Below, in pieces: positions 1 through 8,473 of a DNA stretch of 15,188 nt. The stretch is from Porphyromonadaceae bacterium UBA4259 (lineage in GTDB: Bacteria; Bacteroidota; Bacteroidia; Bacteroidales; Muribaculaceae): assembly GCA_002396125.1 (NCBI GenBank), contig DGWL01000017.1:2274-17461 (forward strand), in the 5' to 3' direction. Under the pieces are notes generated by a model. The model saw nothing but the letters and a program-made list of their open reading frames with translations. It had not been told where the DNA came from and ran no database searches. A program made the translations under genes and the position numbers. Within the stretch, counting starts at the first letter, position 1. Each line of letters begins with the position of its first letter.

Positions 1-104
1 CAACAGATAGCAAAAGTTTCTAAAATTTTTATCGGACACTATTGATAGCGTTTTAACTTCGTGTCATGCATCGTTAAGTTTCATCACGCTGATGCGCCAT
101 CCTA

Positions 105-641
105 TTAATCGATGGGCACTCTTTGATAGGCAAGTCGCTCATCGCCGCTTTGCAGATAGATAATGCCGCAATAGCTGAAGCCGTGCTTGACAAAGAGCTT
201 TTGCATGATGATATTGTCGCGGTGAGTGTCGATACGAATGTTTGGGTCGACCCTGAAGCAGAAATCAAACACATCACGAAAGATGCCTGTTGCAGATGGG
301 AGCTTGCCCATGCGGTGCACCACATGATAGGGCTTGGTGTCATCGAGCCATGCGCCACCGCTGATGGTGGCATAGGTGGGTTCGGGCGACGGAAGCATAG
401 CAAAATAGGCGACAACGTTTCCGTCGTCTTCCACCACATAACCACCGTTGCAGTTGATATCGGCAATGATGGCCCGGCGGGTGGGATAACCATCGGTCCA
501 CTGGTTCATGTTGCCCGAGCTGCGCATTATCTCCCTGGCGGCATCGAGCACCACCATGATGTCATCAAGGTCGTGGAGAGTGGCAAGTCGTATAGCGCGG
601 TTGTGTGGCATGGGCATCACAGATGACATTTCAGACATCAT
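105..641 (-). CDS. GNAT family N-acetyltransferase
   Basis: A 178-aa protein, probably a cytoplasmic acetyl-CoA-dependent N-acetyltransferase; the substrate cannot be told. The N-terminal part (about residues 16-45, IRLATLHDLDDIMVVLDAAR) fits the first strand and helix of the GNAT fold. The C-terminal segment around residues 137-162 (IDTHRDN, then MQKLFVKHGF and YCGIIYL) is the block usual in Bacteroidetes GNAT proteins, where a residue after THRDN begins the last helix. The acetyl-CoA loop, normally Q/RxxGxG/A, is degenerate here (about residues 115-121), so activity is less certain than the fold. It starts 30 bases after the barrel gene stop on the same strand and is probably the last gene of that operon. 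Two ATG codons lie in tandem at the start and further in-frame ATGs follow at residues 5, 9 and 11; with no Shine-Dalgarno the true start is uncertain. No clear terminator follows in positions 1-104. Confidence 0.8.
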   Translation of the reverse strand: MMSEMSSVMPMPHNRAIRLATLHDLDDIMVVLDAAREIMRSSGNMNQWTDGYPTRRAIIADINCNGGYVVEDDGNVVAYFAMLPSPEPTYATISGGAWLDDTKPYHVVHRMGKLPSATGIFRDVFDFCFRVDPNIRIDTHRDNIIMQKLFVKHGFSYCGIIYLQSGDERLAYQRVPID

Positions 642-671
642 AATTCAGATATCTGACATCTCACATCAGCT

Positions 672-2528
672 TTAGAAATTGAGTGAAATGCCTCCCATGA
701 GGCTAAGCCTTTGTGCTCCCTGACCCGGCATAACTTCCCATTGCCTGTTGAGCAGGTTCCTGACTTGAGCCCAAACCGAGAATATGTGGCTGAAACTGTA
801 GCGAGCTCCCACATAGAGGTCGATAACGTTCTTCATTTCTAAAGCACCATAGTTGAAATAGCCGGCATGAATAACGCCATCCTCTCCTAATTCGGGATAT
901 ACCCACCTGCGAGTGAATGTAGAGCGGTTGATGCGGGTGTTAAGCCCCACATTGACCATCAATGGCTTAATGGGCCATGCCTTTACATCCAAATTGAAAA
1001 TAGTGGTTGCCCCATCGTCACCAAGAGGATAACCACGGTAGCGCATACCTTCTTTAAAGTCCTCATCGCTGGTGAATGTGTGAATAAACTGAGCTTGCGC
1101 CTCAGCAAGCGAGCGATACTTGTAATTCACATCAAATCCAATAAAAGCACCTTTGCATTTAGTCTGCATAAAGATGACAGCAGCATATTGATTAGTGTTG
1201 ATGTAGGGCGACCCTGGTCCATCGGGGGTTGGGTCATCAATGTCAAGAACGTCCTTGTAGATTCCGGTATTGGCACCGGGGACAACGGGATCGAGCTGAC
1301 CGGTCACAAATCCGTAACCAACAAAAGCCTTTGCCGTGAGTCCCACAAAAGGACCAACATTTACACCCACACGGCCGTCGAAAGGCACATAAACGTTACC
1401 ATAATTTCCCAACGGGTCGTTATAGCGATAGGCATCATGTATCTCTCCCAGGTGGTTTATCTCCTTGCCGCCGGTGGCTTGAGCGAAGAGGCTCACACCC
1501 TTTACAATCTTAAAGTTAAGGTCGACATCGGGCGAAAAGCGCACTGCCGTGCCATCGTTGAACGAGAAGTTAACATTAAATCCGGCCTTAGCCTTGAAGA
1601 TGTCGTTTTCATAGAGATAGTAGGGAGACAGAGTAATCATGCCATAGGTGTGATCGCTAGCCGCATTGTTGCCAATGTCGTGAGAGCGCAAGTTCACAAT
1701 GTCGCCACTGAAGTTGAATCCCACATCGCCAATGCGGTCGAAGGTGTATTCGGCTCCCAGGCCGGCATTTATCCAGAACTCCTTGGCACCATCGATGCCC
1801 TCCAGGTGCGACTTGTCATAGCCGGCATAGTCGACGGTGGCAGTAGCCTCATATTCTATGCCCTCGCCCTTCACATCATATTCACTGTTCCACTTTCCAT
1901 CAACACGTGCCTCAAAGAAAGCTGTCTTGTGGTTCTTGAGGAAGTCGCCAAAGCCACCATAGTAGTTGAAGCTGTCGAAATGCAGACGTCCGTCAAGTCC
2001 AAGCACACCCGCGTTAAGTTTCTTGTTCCACGATGCTTCCAGCAAGTTGTCGTTGAAACGCTGTTTAGAGCGTTGTGATGGTTGCTCAATGAGCTTGGAT
2101 GAGTTCTTACCAACCCATGTGCTGTTGTGCTGCAGCCACATTCCCAACTGCTCGTCTTCCTTGTCGATGAGTCGATATCCAGCACTGGCTACAATATTGA
2201 GGTAAGCACCTGCACCCAAGTTGAGATAGCCACGCTGGTTAGAGAAGTTGTGACGGGTGCGATAGCCGTAGGGCTGCATGGTGGGAATCTCCACCGGCAC
2301 CAATGTGGGCACAGTCCAGTCGCTGAACTGTGGCGCTACCGCCTGCTTGCTGCTCTTCTTTATTTCCTTGGGCAGCACAGTTTTCTTTACCACTTCCTTC
2401 TTCACCGGGTCGAACTCGCGCTCCAGCGTTATTTCCTTGTTGAGGTCATTCTTGGTTTGCGCTTGCACTGCTGTGTTGCCAAGTGTGGCAGCCACTGCGA
2501 GCGAGAGATATATGATTTTCTTGTTCAT
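672..2528 (-). CDS. Outer-membrane beta-barrel protein (TonB-receptor-like, no plug seen)
   Basis: A 618-aa exported protein. Residues 1-24 form a signal peptide (MNKKIIYLSLAV... ending AVQAQ). Residues 25-70 are a charged periplasmic stretch rich in Lys and Glu. From about residue 95 to the end the sequence alternates polar and aromatic/hydrophobic residues with many Gly, Tyr and Asn, as in transmembrane beta-strands, and it ends in LSLMGGISLNF; a final Phe is the usual outer-membrane assembly signal. The last 60 residues (VGARYSFSHIFSVWAQVRNLLN) resemble the final strands of TonB-dependent receptors, but I see no plug domain or TonB box, and the length is short for that family. It lies 76 bases downstream of the large TPR gene on the same strand, which suggests co-transcription and possibly joint work at the outer membrane. 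The cargo or function is not recognised. Confidence 0.8.
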   Translation of the reverse strand: MNKKIIYLSLAVAATLGNTAVQAQTKNDLNKEITLEREFDPVKKEVVKKTVLPKEIKKSSKQAVAPQFSDWTVPTLVPVEIPTMQPYGYRTRHNFSNQRGYLNLGAGAYLNIVASAGYRLIDKEDEQLGMWLQHNSTWVGKNSSKLIEQPSQRSKQRFNDNLLEASWNKKLNAGVLGLDGRLHFDSFNYYGGFGDFLKNHKTAFFEARVDGKWNSEYDVKGEGIEYEATATVDYAGYDKSHLEGIDGAKEFWINAGLGAEYTFDRIGDVGFNFSGDIVNLRSHDIGNNAASDHTYGMITLSPYYLYENDIFKAKAGFNVNFSFNDGTAVRFSPDVDLNFKIVKGVSLFAQATGGKEINHLGEIHDAYRYNDPLGNYGNVYVPFDGRVGVNVGPFVGLTAKAFVGYGFVTGQLDPVVPGANTGIYKDVLDIDDPTPDGPGSPYINTNQYAAVIFMQTKCKGAFIGFDVNYKYRSLAEAQAQFIHTFTSDEDFKEGMRYRGYPLGDDGATTIFNLDVKAWPIKPLMVNVGLNTRINRSTFTRRWVYPELGEDGVIHAGYFNYGALEMKNVIDLYVGARYSFSHIFSVWAQVRNLLNRQWEVMPGQGAQRLSLMGGISLNF

Positions 2529-2538
2529 GTTGCTTGAG

Positions 2539-2560
2539 ATGTGTGTATATATATGTGTGT
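2539..2560. repeat. Alternating purine-pyrimidine tract (TG/TA)
   Basis: Twenty-two bases of strictly alternating purine and pyrimidine (blocks of TG, then TA, then TG) lie just upstream of the barrel gene start, inside the 76-base gap after the TPR gene. Such dinucleotide tracts can slip in replication and may adopt unusual helix forms. It would fall in the untranslated leader of the barrel gene. Function unknown. Confidence 0.6.
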
Positions 2561-2604
2561 AATGATGTGTTAATTCTTATATTCTACCTATCAAGAGATT
2601 TCTA

Positions 2605-5600
2605 CTACTTAGTCCATTTGTTGAGTCGGCTGTCAATCTCGTTGAAAATCTCGCCCTCCTTGCCGGGATAGTTGGCCTTGAGGCTTCGCAGGTAGTCGAC
2701 AGCATCCTGCTTCTTGCCTTGCTTGTGATAGATGTCACACAACAAGATGAAGCCCTTGGCGAGCCAGTAGTTGTGAGGTGTGTCGCTCTCAATGAGTGCA
2801 TTGAGATGATTCTCGGCCTCATCAAGTTTTCCTGCCTCATATTTGTAGAGAGCCATTACGTAGGCAGCCTCGGCTCCGGCTTCGCTCTGAGTGTTGGCAG
2901 CCAGTTGCTCAAGGTCGGCATAGGCCTCATTGTAATTTCCCAAATTAGCATTGGCATTAGCTCGTGCCAGCATCACTTCTTGCTCTTGCTCGGCATTGAG
3001 AGTGTTGGAACTCTCGAGCAGATTGCTGGCGCTGTTAAGCACCTCGGGCCACATCTGTGCCTCTTGTGCAGCTCTCACCATTCCAAGCTGAGCCATGGTG
3101 AGATTGTCGTCATTAGTAGCCTTGGTTGCCCAAGTGCTATAAATATCATAGGCTTGCTCACCCTTGTCCTGGTCGAGCAGAATCACGCCCTTCAAAGCCA
3201 TTGCCCGCTGAGCGAAAGCGGCATCCTCATTGCCAGCAAGCGCGTCGTTGAGCGCATCCATTGCGCTATTGTAGTCGCGCTTGGTGTAATAGTAATGACC
3301 AATGTAATACTTAGCCTCGCTCACGTAGGCACCTGTGGGGTATTCACGCAGGTAGTTCTCAAGTTTGGCTATGTTATTCTTGTCGATGTAGTTAGTCTCG
3401 GCAGCGTCGAATGTTGCCTTCTCCACCTCTTTCACGTCAATCTTGGGACCGCCGGCAATGCCGTTGAGACGACGGCTGAAAGCCGTGAGCTCACCGCGGT
3501 CGGCATAGATGTGCTTAAGGTCTTGTGCGGCAGTCTTGGCCTCGTTACTTGCGGGATAGGCCTCAATCACACGCCAGTAGTCGCTGATAGCACGGTCGGT
3601 GTTGCCGGCAGCCTTCTGAGCCAGTGCCATGCGCAGCATTGCCTCGCGAGCCTCGGGCTGGTTGGGATACTTGTCGATGAGAGTGGAATAGGTGGCGATG
3701 GCCTCCTGTCCTTTTCCTGCCAATACTTGAGCGTTACCCTTCTCGAGCATTGCCTCGGGCACCTTGCTCGAGTTGGGATAGGTGTTGATCAGTGCGTTCA
3801 GCTGGTCAATTTTCTCGGCAAGCTGGTTCTTGTCGCCGGCGATTATCGCCTTGCGCAACAGCGCATATTCGGCCGACGCGTCGACCCTGCCGCTCGCTGC
3901 CTGTGAGTAGCTGATTGTAGCGCCGTCGAAGTCCTTGAGATAATATTGCGAGTCGCCGATGCGGTTATAGGCTTCAGCCACCATCTCGTTGTTGAGCGAG
4001 TTGGTTTCTATTGCCTTCTTGAAGGCTGTGATAGCCTTGGAGTAATCCTGCTGATTGAAGAGCGACGAACCCAAGTTGTACTGTGCCAGGCCATAGTTGG
4101 CATCGGTGCTCTTGACAGCGTTGACATAGTCCTGCTGGTTCTTGGCGGCGTTCTTGTAATCGCCCAACTGATACTGAGCCTCGGCGAGCCAAAGCTTGCT
4201 GTCGTTGAATATCTCAGAGTCCTTGCTTCCCATGCCCACAGCTTGTCCCAGGCTACTGGCTGCATCGCCAGGCTTGTTGTTGCGCAACTGCTGCACACCC
4301 TTGTGGTAAAGGACGGTCTGCTTAGCTTTCAGCACGCGGTCGCTAGGATTCTTGATGTTGGCTATGCTGGTCAATGCCTTGTCGTAGTCGCTGGTTGTCG
4401 TGTAGGCGTCGATGAGATAATTCTCCACGTTGCTATAGTAGGCCGAGCCCGGATACTCGTTAAGGAACTGCTCAAACATGTCGATTGACTTGTTGAACGG
4501 AGTGCGACCTCCTTGGCTCTGGCTGATGGCATAGTTGTAGAATGCTGTCTCGCGCACATTGTTGTCCCAGCGCATGTTGGCCGCGTTCTCAAATGCCAGT
4601 GCCGCGCCATTGTAGTCGCCGCTCTTGAGACGGGCTTGCCCCACGTAGAGGTAAGCGCTCTGCGTCATGGCATCATCCTCATTAGCCACGCTAAGCATGT
4701 GCTCAATCGACTCCTTGTAGTCACGATTGTTGAAGTCGATGACTCCCAGCATGTAGGTAGCTGTGCGCTTCGACGGTGTGTCTTCGTCACACAATTGAGT
4801 AAATCGTTCCAGATAGGGCTTAGCCTTGGTGCTGTTGCCCAATCGATAGTAGCTCTCACCCACGATGCGGTTCATCTCGGCAGTGAAGTAATCGTTGGCC
4901 TCATCCTCGATGAGCGACTCACCCAGAGTGACGGCATTATTGTAGTCGCCCTGCTTGTAGAAAATCTGGCACATGTAGTACTGCGCCTGATATCCCAGCT
5001 CACCGCTACGCTCCACGTTTTGGAAGAGGTCCATAGCGTTGTCGTAGCGCTCGTTGGCATACTCGATATAGGCCTTATAGAATGTGGAGGCGCTGCTGTA
5101 TTGCTTTGTTTTCGACAGCCGCTCATAGAGTTCGCGGGCCTCGCTGTAGTTTCCTAGCATGAGGTCGCTGTAGGCGCGTCGATAGAGAACGTCCTCGTCG
5201 GTGTCATCGTCGAGCGCTTTCTCACGCACCTGCTCATAGTTGCTGAGTGCTTGAGCGAAGTCGCCGTGGTAGAAGTAATAGTCGGCCACCTTGGCTCGTG
5301 CTGCCACAGCCAATGGGTCGTAGGGGTGCTCCTCGATGAAGTTCTCAAGCATGGTGAGTGAAACAGGCTTTCCCAGCTCAAACTCGTTGACAGCCATCAG
5401 GTACTGTGCCTCAATTTCCTCATTCCAGATGGGTGTCAAGTAGCTGTTGAGGTAGCTGAGTTGATGGGTTGAGCCCACATAGTTTCGCACGTCTTGCATG
5501 AGCCTTCCCCGCAGGTTATAGCCTTCGCCACTGGTGCTCATCACGCCCGACTGCCCCACTGCGAGGGTGGGCATGGCAAGCACACTCGATATTAACAGAG

Positions 5601-5616
5601 CTTTCTTGAGATTCAT
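2605..5616 (-). CDS. Large exported TPR-repeat protein
   Basis: A 1003-aa protein with a signal peptide (MNLKKALLISSVLAMPTLAVGQ, residues 1-22) and then almost nothing but helical repeats of the TPR / TolA-binding YbgF type. Repeat hallmarks recur every 34-40 residues, for example YRRAYSDLMLGNYSEARELY, YYMCQIFYKQGDYNNAV, YNRIGDSQYYLKDFDGA, AKYYIGHYYYTKRDYNSAM and CDIYHKQGKKQDAV. No catalytic motif, transmembrane helix or lipobox is visible after the signal, so a soluble periplasmic or outer-membrane-associated scaffold is most likely. The ATG at 5616 begins a textbook signal peptide, which supports this start. It is the first gene of the minus-strand unit with the barrel and GNAT genes. By analogy with other TPR-barrel pairs in Bacteroidetes it may bind or assemble the barrel; that is inference. 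Confidence 0.88.
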   Translation of the reverse strand: MNLKKALLISSVLAMPTLAVGQSGVMSTSGEGYNLRGRLMQDVRNYVGSTHQLSYLNSYLTPIWNEEIEAQYLMAVNEFELGKPVSLTMLENFIEEHPYDPLAVAARAKVADYYFYHGDFAQALSNYEQVREKALDDDTDEDVLYRRAYSDLMLGNYSEARELYERLSKTKQYSSASTFYKAYIEYANERYDNAMDLFQNVERSGELGYQAQYYMCQIFYKQGDYNNAVTLGESLIEDEANDYFTAEMNRIVGESYYRLGNSTKAKPYLERFTQLCDEDTPSKRTATYMLGVIDFNNRDYKESIEHMLSVANEDDAMTQSAYLYVGQARLKSGDYNGAALAFENAANMRWDNNVRETAFYNYAISQSQGGRTPFNKSIDMFEQFLNEYPGSAYYSNVENYLIDAYTTTSDYDKALTSIANIKNPSDRVLKAKQTVLYHKGVQQLRNNKPGDAASSLGQAVGMGSKDSEIFNDSKLWLAEAQYQLGDYKNAAKNQQDYVNAVKSTDANYGLAQYNLGSSLFNQQDYSKAITAFKKAIETNSLNNEMVAEAYNRIGDSQYYLKDFDGATISYSQAASGRVDASAEYALLRKAIIAGDKNQLAEKIDQLNALINTYPNSSKVPEAMLEKGNAQVLAGKGQEAIATYSTLIDKYPNQPEAREAMLRMALAQKAAGNTDRAISDYWRVIEAYPASNEAKTAAQDLKHIYADRGELTAFSRRLNGIAGGPKIDVKEVEKATFDAAETNYIDKNNIAKLENYLREYPTGAYVSEAKYYIGHYYYTKRDYNSAMDALNDALAGNEDAAFAQRAMALKGVILLDQDKGEQAYDIYSTWATKATNDDNLTMAQLGMVRAAQEAQMWPEVLNSASNLLESSNTLNAEQEQEVMLARANANANLGNYNEAYADLEQLAANTQSEAGAEAAYVMALYKYEAGKLDEAENHLNALIESDTPHNYWLAKGFILLCDIYHKQGKKQDAVDYLRSLKANYPGKEGEIFNEIDSRLNKWTK

Positions 5617-5664
5617 AATTTCTTATAGTTTGTGTTGTGTAATTTACCCAATTATTTTAATCTG

Positions 5665-5672
5665 CAAATATA
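5665..5672 (-). promoter_or_regulatory. Candidate -7 element for the TPR operon
   Basis: On the minus strand this reads TATATTTG, an exact match to the Bacteroidetes -7 consensus TAnnTTTG. It lies about 50 bases upstream of the TPR gene ATG. A convincing TTTG -33 box is not seen at the usual distance, so support is from one element only. Confidence 0.5.
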
Positions 5673-5752
5673 CTTATTATTTCATTAAACTATACATTAT
5701 TATTTATAAAAAGAAAAAAAATAATTTAAATGTCGTTTTATGGGTTATTTTT

Positions 5753-5783
5753 TTTGATTTATCAATATTTTTCCCCAAATTTG
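5753..5783 (+). promoter_or_regulatory. Candidate promoter for the zinc-ribbon gene
   Basis: A TTTG -33 box (5753-5756) is separated by 19 bases from CAAATTTG (5776-5783), which differs from the Bacteroidetes -7 consensus TAnnTTTG at one base. The spacing is right and the ATG follows about 50 bases later. It shares the AT-rich region 5617-5833 with the oppositely directed TPR promoter. Confidence 0.55.
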
Positions 5784-5833
5784 CATATTGTCAATGAAAA
5801 TAATGAATTAAACCTGTAAAATTATAACTATTT

Positions 5834-6880
<1,047 letters not shown>

Positions 6881-6909
6881 TGAATCATCTCACTTAAAAA
6901 AACTTTTTT

Positions 6910-6915
6910 ATGTAA
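6910..6915 (+). other. ATG-TAA start-stop at the expected SH3 gene start
   Basis: The sequence reads ATG TAA AAG ACA TTG TTA TTG. If the first base of codon 2 were A instead of T the product would begin MKKTLLLLLAV, a textbook Bacteroidetes signal peptide in frame with the SH3 gene. As it stands, translation from this ATG stops immediately. It may be a nonsense mutation, a base error in the assembly, or a minimal upstream ORF. Confidence 0.7.
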
Positions 6916-6921
6916 AAGACA

Positions 6922-7416
6922 TTGTTATTGCTACTTGCAGTCATGTTTTTGCCAGTAGCGGCAAGCGCACAACTTGCTCAAGCCTATATCGTTGACAACA
7001 AGGGCGACCTTACCAATATTCGCAATGCCCCCAATGGCAAGGTGGTTGCAACGTTGCCCACCAGCGGAGCTTATGTCGTCACCTTAATCAGCGTGAAGAA
7101 CGGCTGGTGGAAAATCGACGACGAGGTTGAAGAATATGGCGACGACCCCAAGACGATAAACCTTAGCGGTTCTCGCACCGGCTATTGGATTCACCAGTCG
7201 CTGCTCATGGCAACTACTGCCGGTGTTGGTTTTTCCAGACTCTATGCGTCGCCCAGCCCCAAGAGTCGTGTGGTGTTCAAGGGCGACAAGTATCTTGAGC
7301 TCCAGCCCATCGACATCAAGGGTAGCTGGCTCAAGATGAAATCGGTCGACGGCAACTACACTGGTTGGATTCAAGCCGACCACTTGTGCACCAATCCCCT
7401 CACCACCTGCCCATGA
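6922..7416 (+). CDS. Exported SH3-domain protein, start disrupted
   Basis: A protein of 164 aa if read from TTG at 6922. It has a hydrophobic leader ending VAASAQ (signal-peptidase-like site near residue 16-17), then two bacterial SH3-like (SH3b) modules. The first is about residues 20-95 (LTNIRNAPNGKVVATLP, with NGWWKI and GYWIHQSLL). The second is about 100-155 (RLYASPSPKSRVVFKGDKY, GSWLKMK, GYTGWIQADHL-like end). SH3b modules often bind peptidoglycan or peptides, so a periplasmic role is likely. The only in-frame starts are TTG 6922, TTG 6928 and ATG 6943, because the natural ATG at 6910 is followed by TAA. Those starts lack the Lys-rich n-region of a signal peptide, so export and expression may be impaired, although the rest of the frame is intact with no further stops. 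A terminator follows 54 bases after the stop. It may be a very recent pseudogene. Confidence 0.72.
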   Translation: MLLLLAVMFLPVAASAQLAQAYIVDNKGDLTNIRNAPNGKVVATLPTSGAYVVTLISVKNGWWKIDDEVEEYGDDPKTINLSGSRTGYWIHQSLLMATTAGVGFSRLYASPSPKSRVVFKGDKYLELQPIDIKGSWLKMKSVDGNYTGWIQADHLCTNPLTTCP

Positions 7417-7469
7417 CTTTTGAGCCCGCGAAATGTGCTTTTAGTGAAAAAAAGTAGCATAAAACAACA

Positions 7470-7505
7470 AAAAATCGCAATAAATTTGGTTTTATTGCGA
7501 TTTTT
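7470..7505 (+). terminator. Rho-independent-type hairpin after the SH3 gene
   Basis: A perfect 15-bp stem (arm AAAAATCGCAATAAA at 7470-7484, its complement at 7491-7505) closes a 6-base loop. The 3' arm ends in five Ts on the plus strand. The 5' arm begins with As, so the structure could also end transcription from the other strand, although no minus-strand gene needs it here. Confidence 0.85.
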
Positions 7506-7516
7506 ATATAATTTAG
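7485..7516 (+). promoter_or_regulatory. Candidate promoter for xerC-hpf
   Basis: TTTG at 7485-7488, in the loop of the terminator hairpin, is followed after 20 bases by TAATTTAG (7509-7516), one mismatch from TAnnTTTG. The predicted start would leave a leader of about 50 bases before the xerC ATG at 7573. Overlap with the terminator makes the call tentative. Confidence 0.35.
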
Positions 7517-7572
7517 TAGCGTGACCTAAAGGTCGCCTTAACTAACCCCCATTTAGAACCGATGCTATTGCT

Positions 7573-8472
7573 ATGGGAAAAGAGATTGACACATTCTTGC
7601 AGTACTTAGGGCTAGAGTTGAACCTCTCGCCCCACACTGTCACTGCCTACAGCGGCGACCTCAAGCAATGGGAAACGTTTCTCACCAATGGCACCGAGCC
7701 ACTCGACGTGACAAGTGTCACCGCCAGCGACATCAGGGCATGGCTGCTGCACTTGAGCAATCAGGGCGATGGAGCCAGAACAATGCGCCGCAAGGTTCAG
7801 GCAGTGCGCTCGTTCTACAAGTGGCTCATGCGACAGGGAGTGGTGGAATCAAGTCCGGCCGAACAGGTAGAATTGGCACGCACCCCCAAGCGACTGCCAC
7901 AACTGGTGCGCATGCAAAGCATGGACGCACTGCTCGACCAAGACATTGACAACACCGATTTCGAGCAAGTGCGCAACCGCCTGATTGTGATGATGCTATA
8001 TGAGACTGGCATGCGCCGTGCCGAACTACTCACCCTGCTCGACCGCAACGTCGACACTGCCAAAGGGGAACTAAAGGTGCATGGCAAGCGTGACAAAGAC
8101 CGCATCATCCCATTTGGCACGGAACTTGCTGAAGCTATTAATAGCTACCGCTCCTTGCGCGACCAGGTGGCTCGCGGTTGCGAGCACTTCTTCGTGAGGG
8201 AAAACGGCAAGCCGCTCTATCCCATGCTAGTCTACCGCGTGGTGAGCCAGGCGCTGCAAGAGGTGGGAGTTACAGGCAAGCGCAGCCCTCACGTGCTAAG
8301 GCACAGCTTCGCCACCGCGATGCTCAACGATGGCGCCTCAATCAACAGCGTGAAGGAGCTGCTGGGGCACGAGTCGCTCGCCACAACACAAATCTACACA
8401 CACGTGACTTTTAGTGAATTGAAAAATAATTATAAACTCGCCCATCCAAGGGCACTTAACAAAGGAGGCTAA
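7573..8472 (+). CDS. xerC: Tyrosine recombinase XerC-like
   Basis: A 299-aa site-specific recombinase of the Xer group, which resolves chromosome dimers at dif sites with a partner recombinase. Length and layout fit: an N-terminal SAM-like core-binding domain (residues 1-85, LSPHTVTAYSGDLKQW) and a C-terminal catalytic domain (about 105-295). The full catalytic set is visible: Arg148 (TGMRRAEL), Lys172 (HGKRDKDR), His240 and Arg243 (HVLRHSFAT), His266 (LLGHESL) and nucleophile Tyr275 (TTQIYTHV). It is followed after one base by hpf, and a recombinase next to hpf is the usual Bacteroidales arrangement, which favours the housekeeping XerC over a mobile-element integrase. No att sites, repeats or cargo genes surround it. 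XerC versus XerD is assigned from gene context only. Confidence 0.88.
   Translation: MGKEIDTFLQYLGLELNLSPHTVTAYSGDLKQWETFLTNGTEPLDVTSVTASDIRAWLLHLSNQGDGARTMRRKVQAVRSFYKWLMRQGVVESSPAEQVELARTPKRLPQLVRMQSMDALLDQDIDNTDFEQVRNRLIVMMLYETGMRRAELLTLLDRNVDTAKGELKVHGKRDKDRIIPFGTELAEAINSYRSLRDQVARGCEHFFVRENGKPLYPMLVYRVVSQALQEVGVTGKRSPHVLRHSFATAMLNDGASINSVKELLGHESLATTQIYTHVTFSELKNNYKLAHPRALNKGG
8461..8468 (+). promoter_or_regulatory. Canonical Shine-Dalgarno for hpf
   Basis: AAAGGAGG inside the last codons of xerC, with GGAGG ending 5 bases before the hpf ATG. The other genes in this window show no comparable site. It supports the ATG at 8474 and translation of hpf independent of, or coupled to, xerC termination at 8472. 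Confidence 0.75.
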
Positions 8473-8473
8473 T

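Noticed and set aside
81..94. Small hairpin CATCA-CGC-TGATG after the GNAT stop as a terminator
   Set aside because: Only a 5-bp stem and no T-run follows on the minus strand.
123..626. Plus-strand 167-aa frame opposite the GNAT gene
   Set aside because: The minus-strand frame carries clear GNAT motifs; the plus-strand product has no family features.
1080..2078. Long plus-strand reading frame (332 aa) opposite the barrel gene
   Set aside because: It lies fully antisense to a convincing barrel gene with signal peptide and C-terminal Phe. Its composition is unlike a real protein and it has no recognisable domain.
2719..3906. Plus-strand reading frame of 395 aa opposite the TPR gene
   Set aside because: A Val/Leu-rich shadow of the TPR repeats on the other strand. 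The same holds for 3946-4488 and 4513-5157.
6895..6909. A7-C-T6 run before the SH3 gene as a terminator
   Set aside because: A hairpin of A and T with no room for a loop would be very weak, and the neighbouring genes are close enough for co-transcription.
7573..8472. Recombinase as evidence of a mobile element
   Set aside because: It pairs with hpf in a housekeeping arrangement, with no att repeats, tRNA target or cargo genes nearby.
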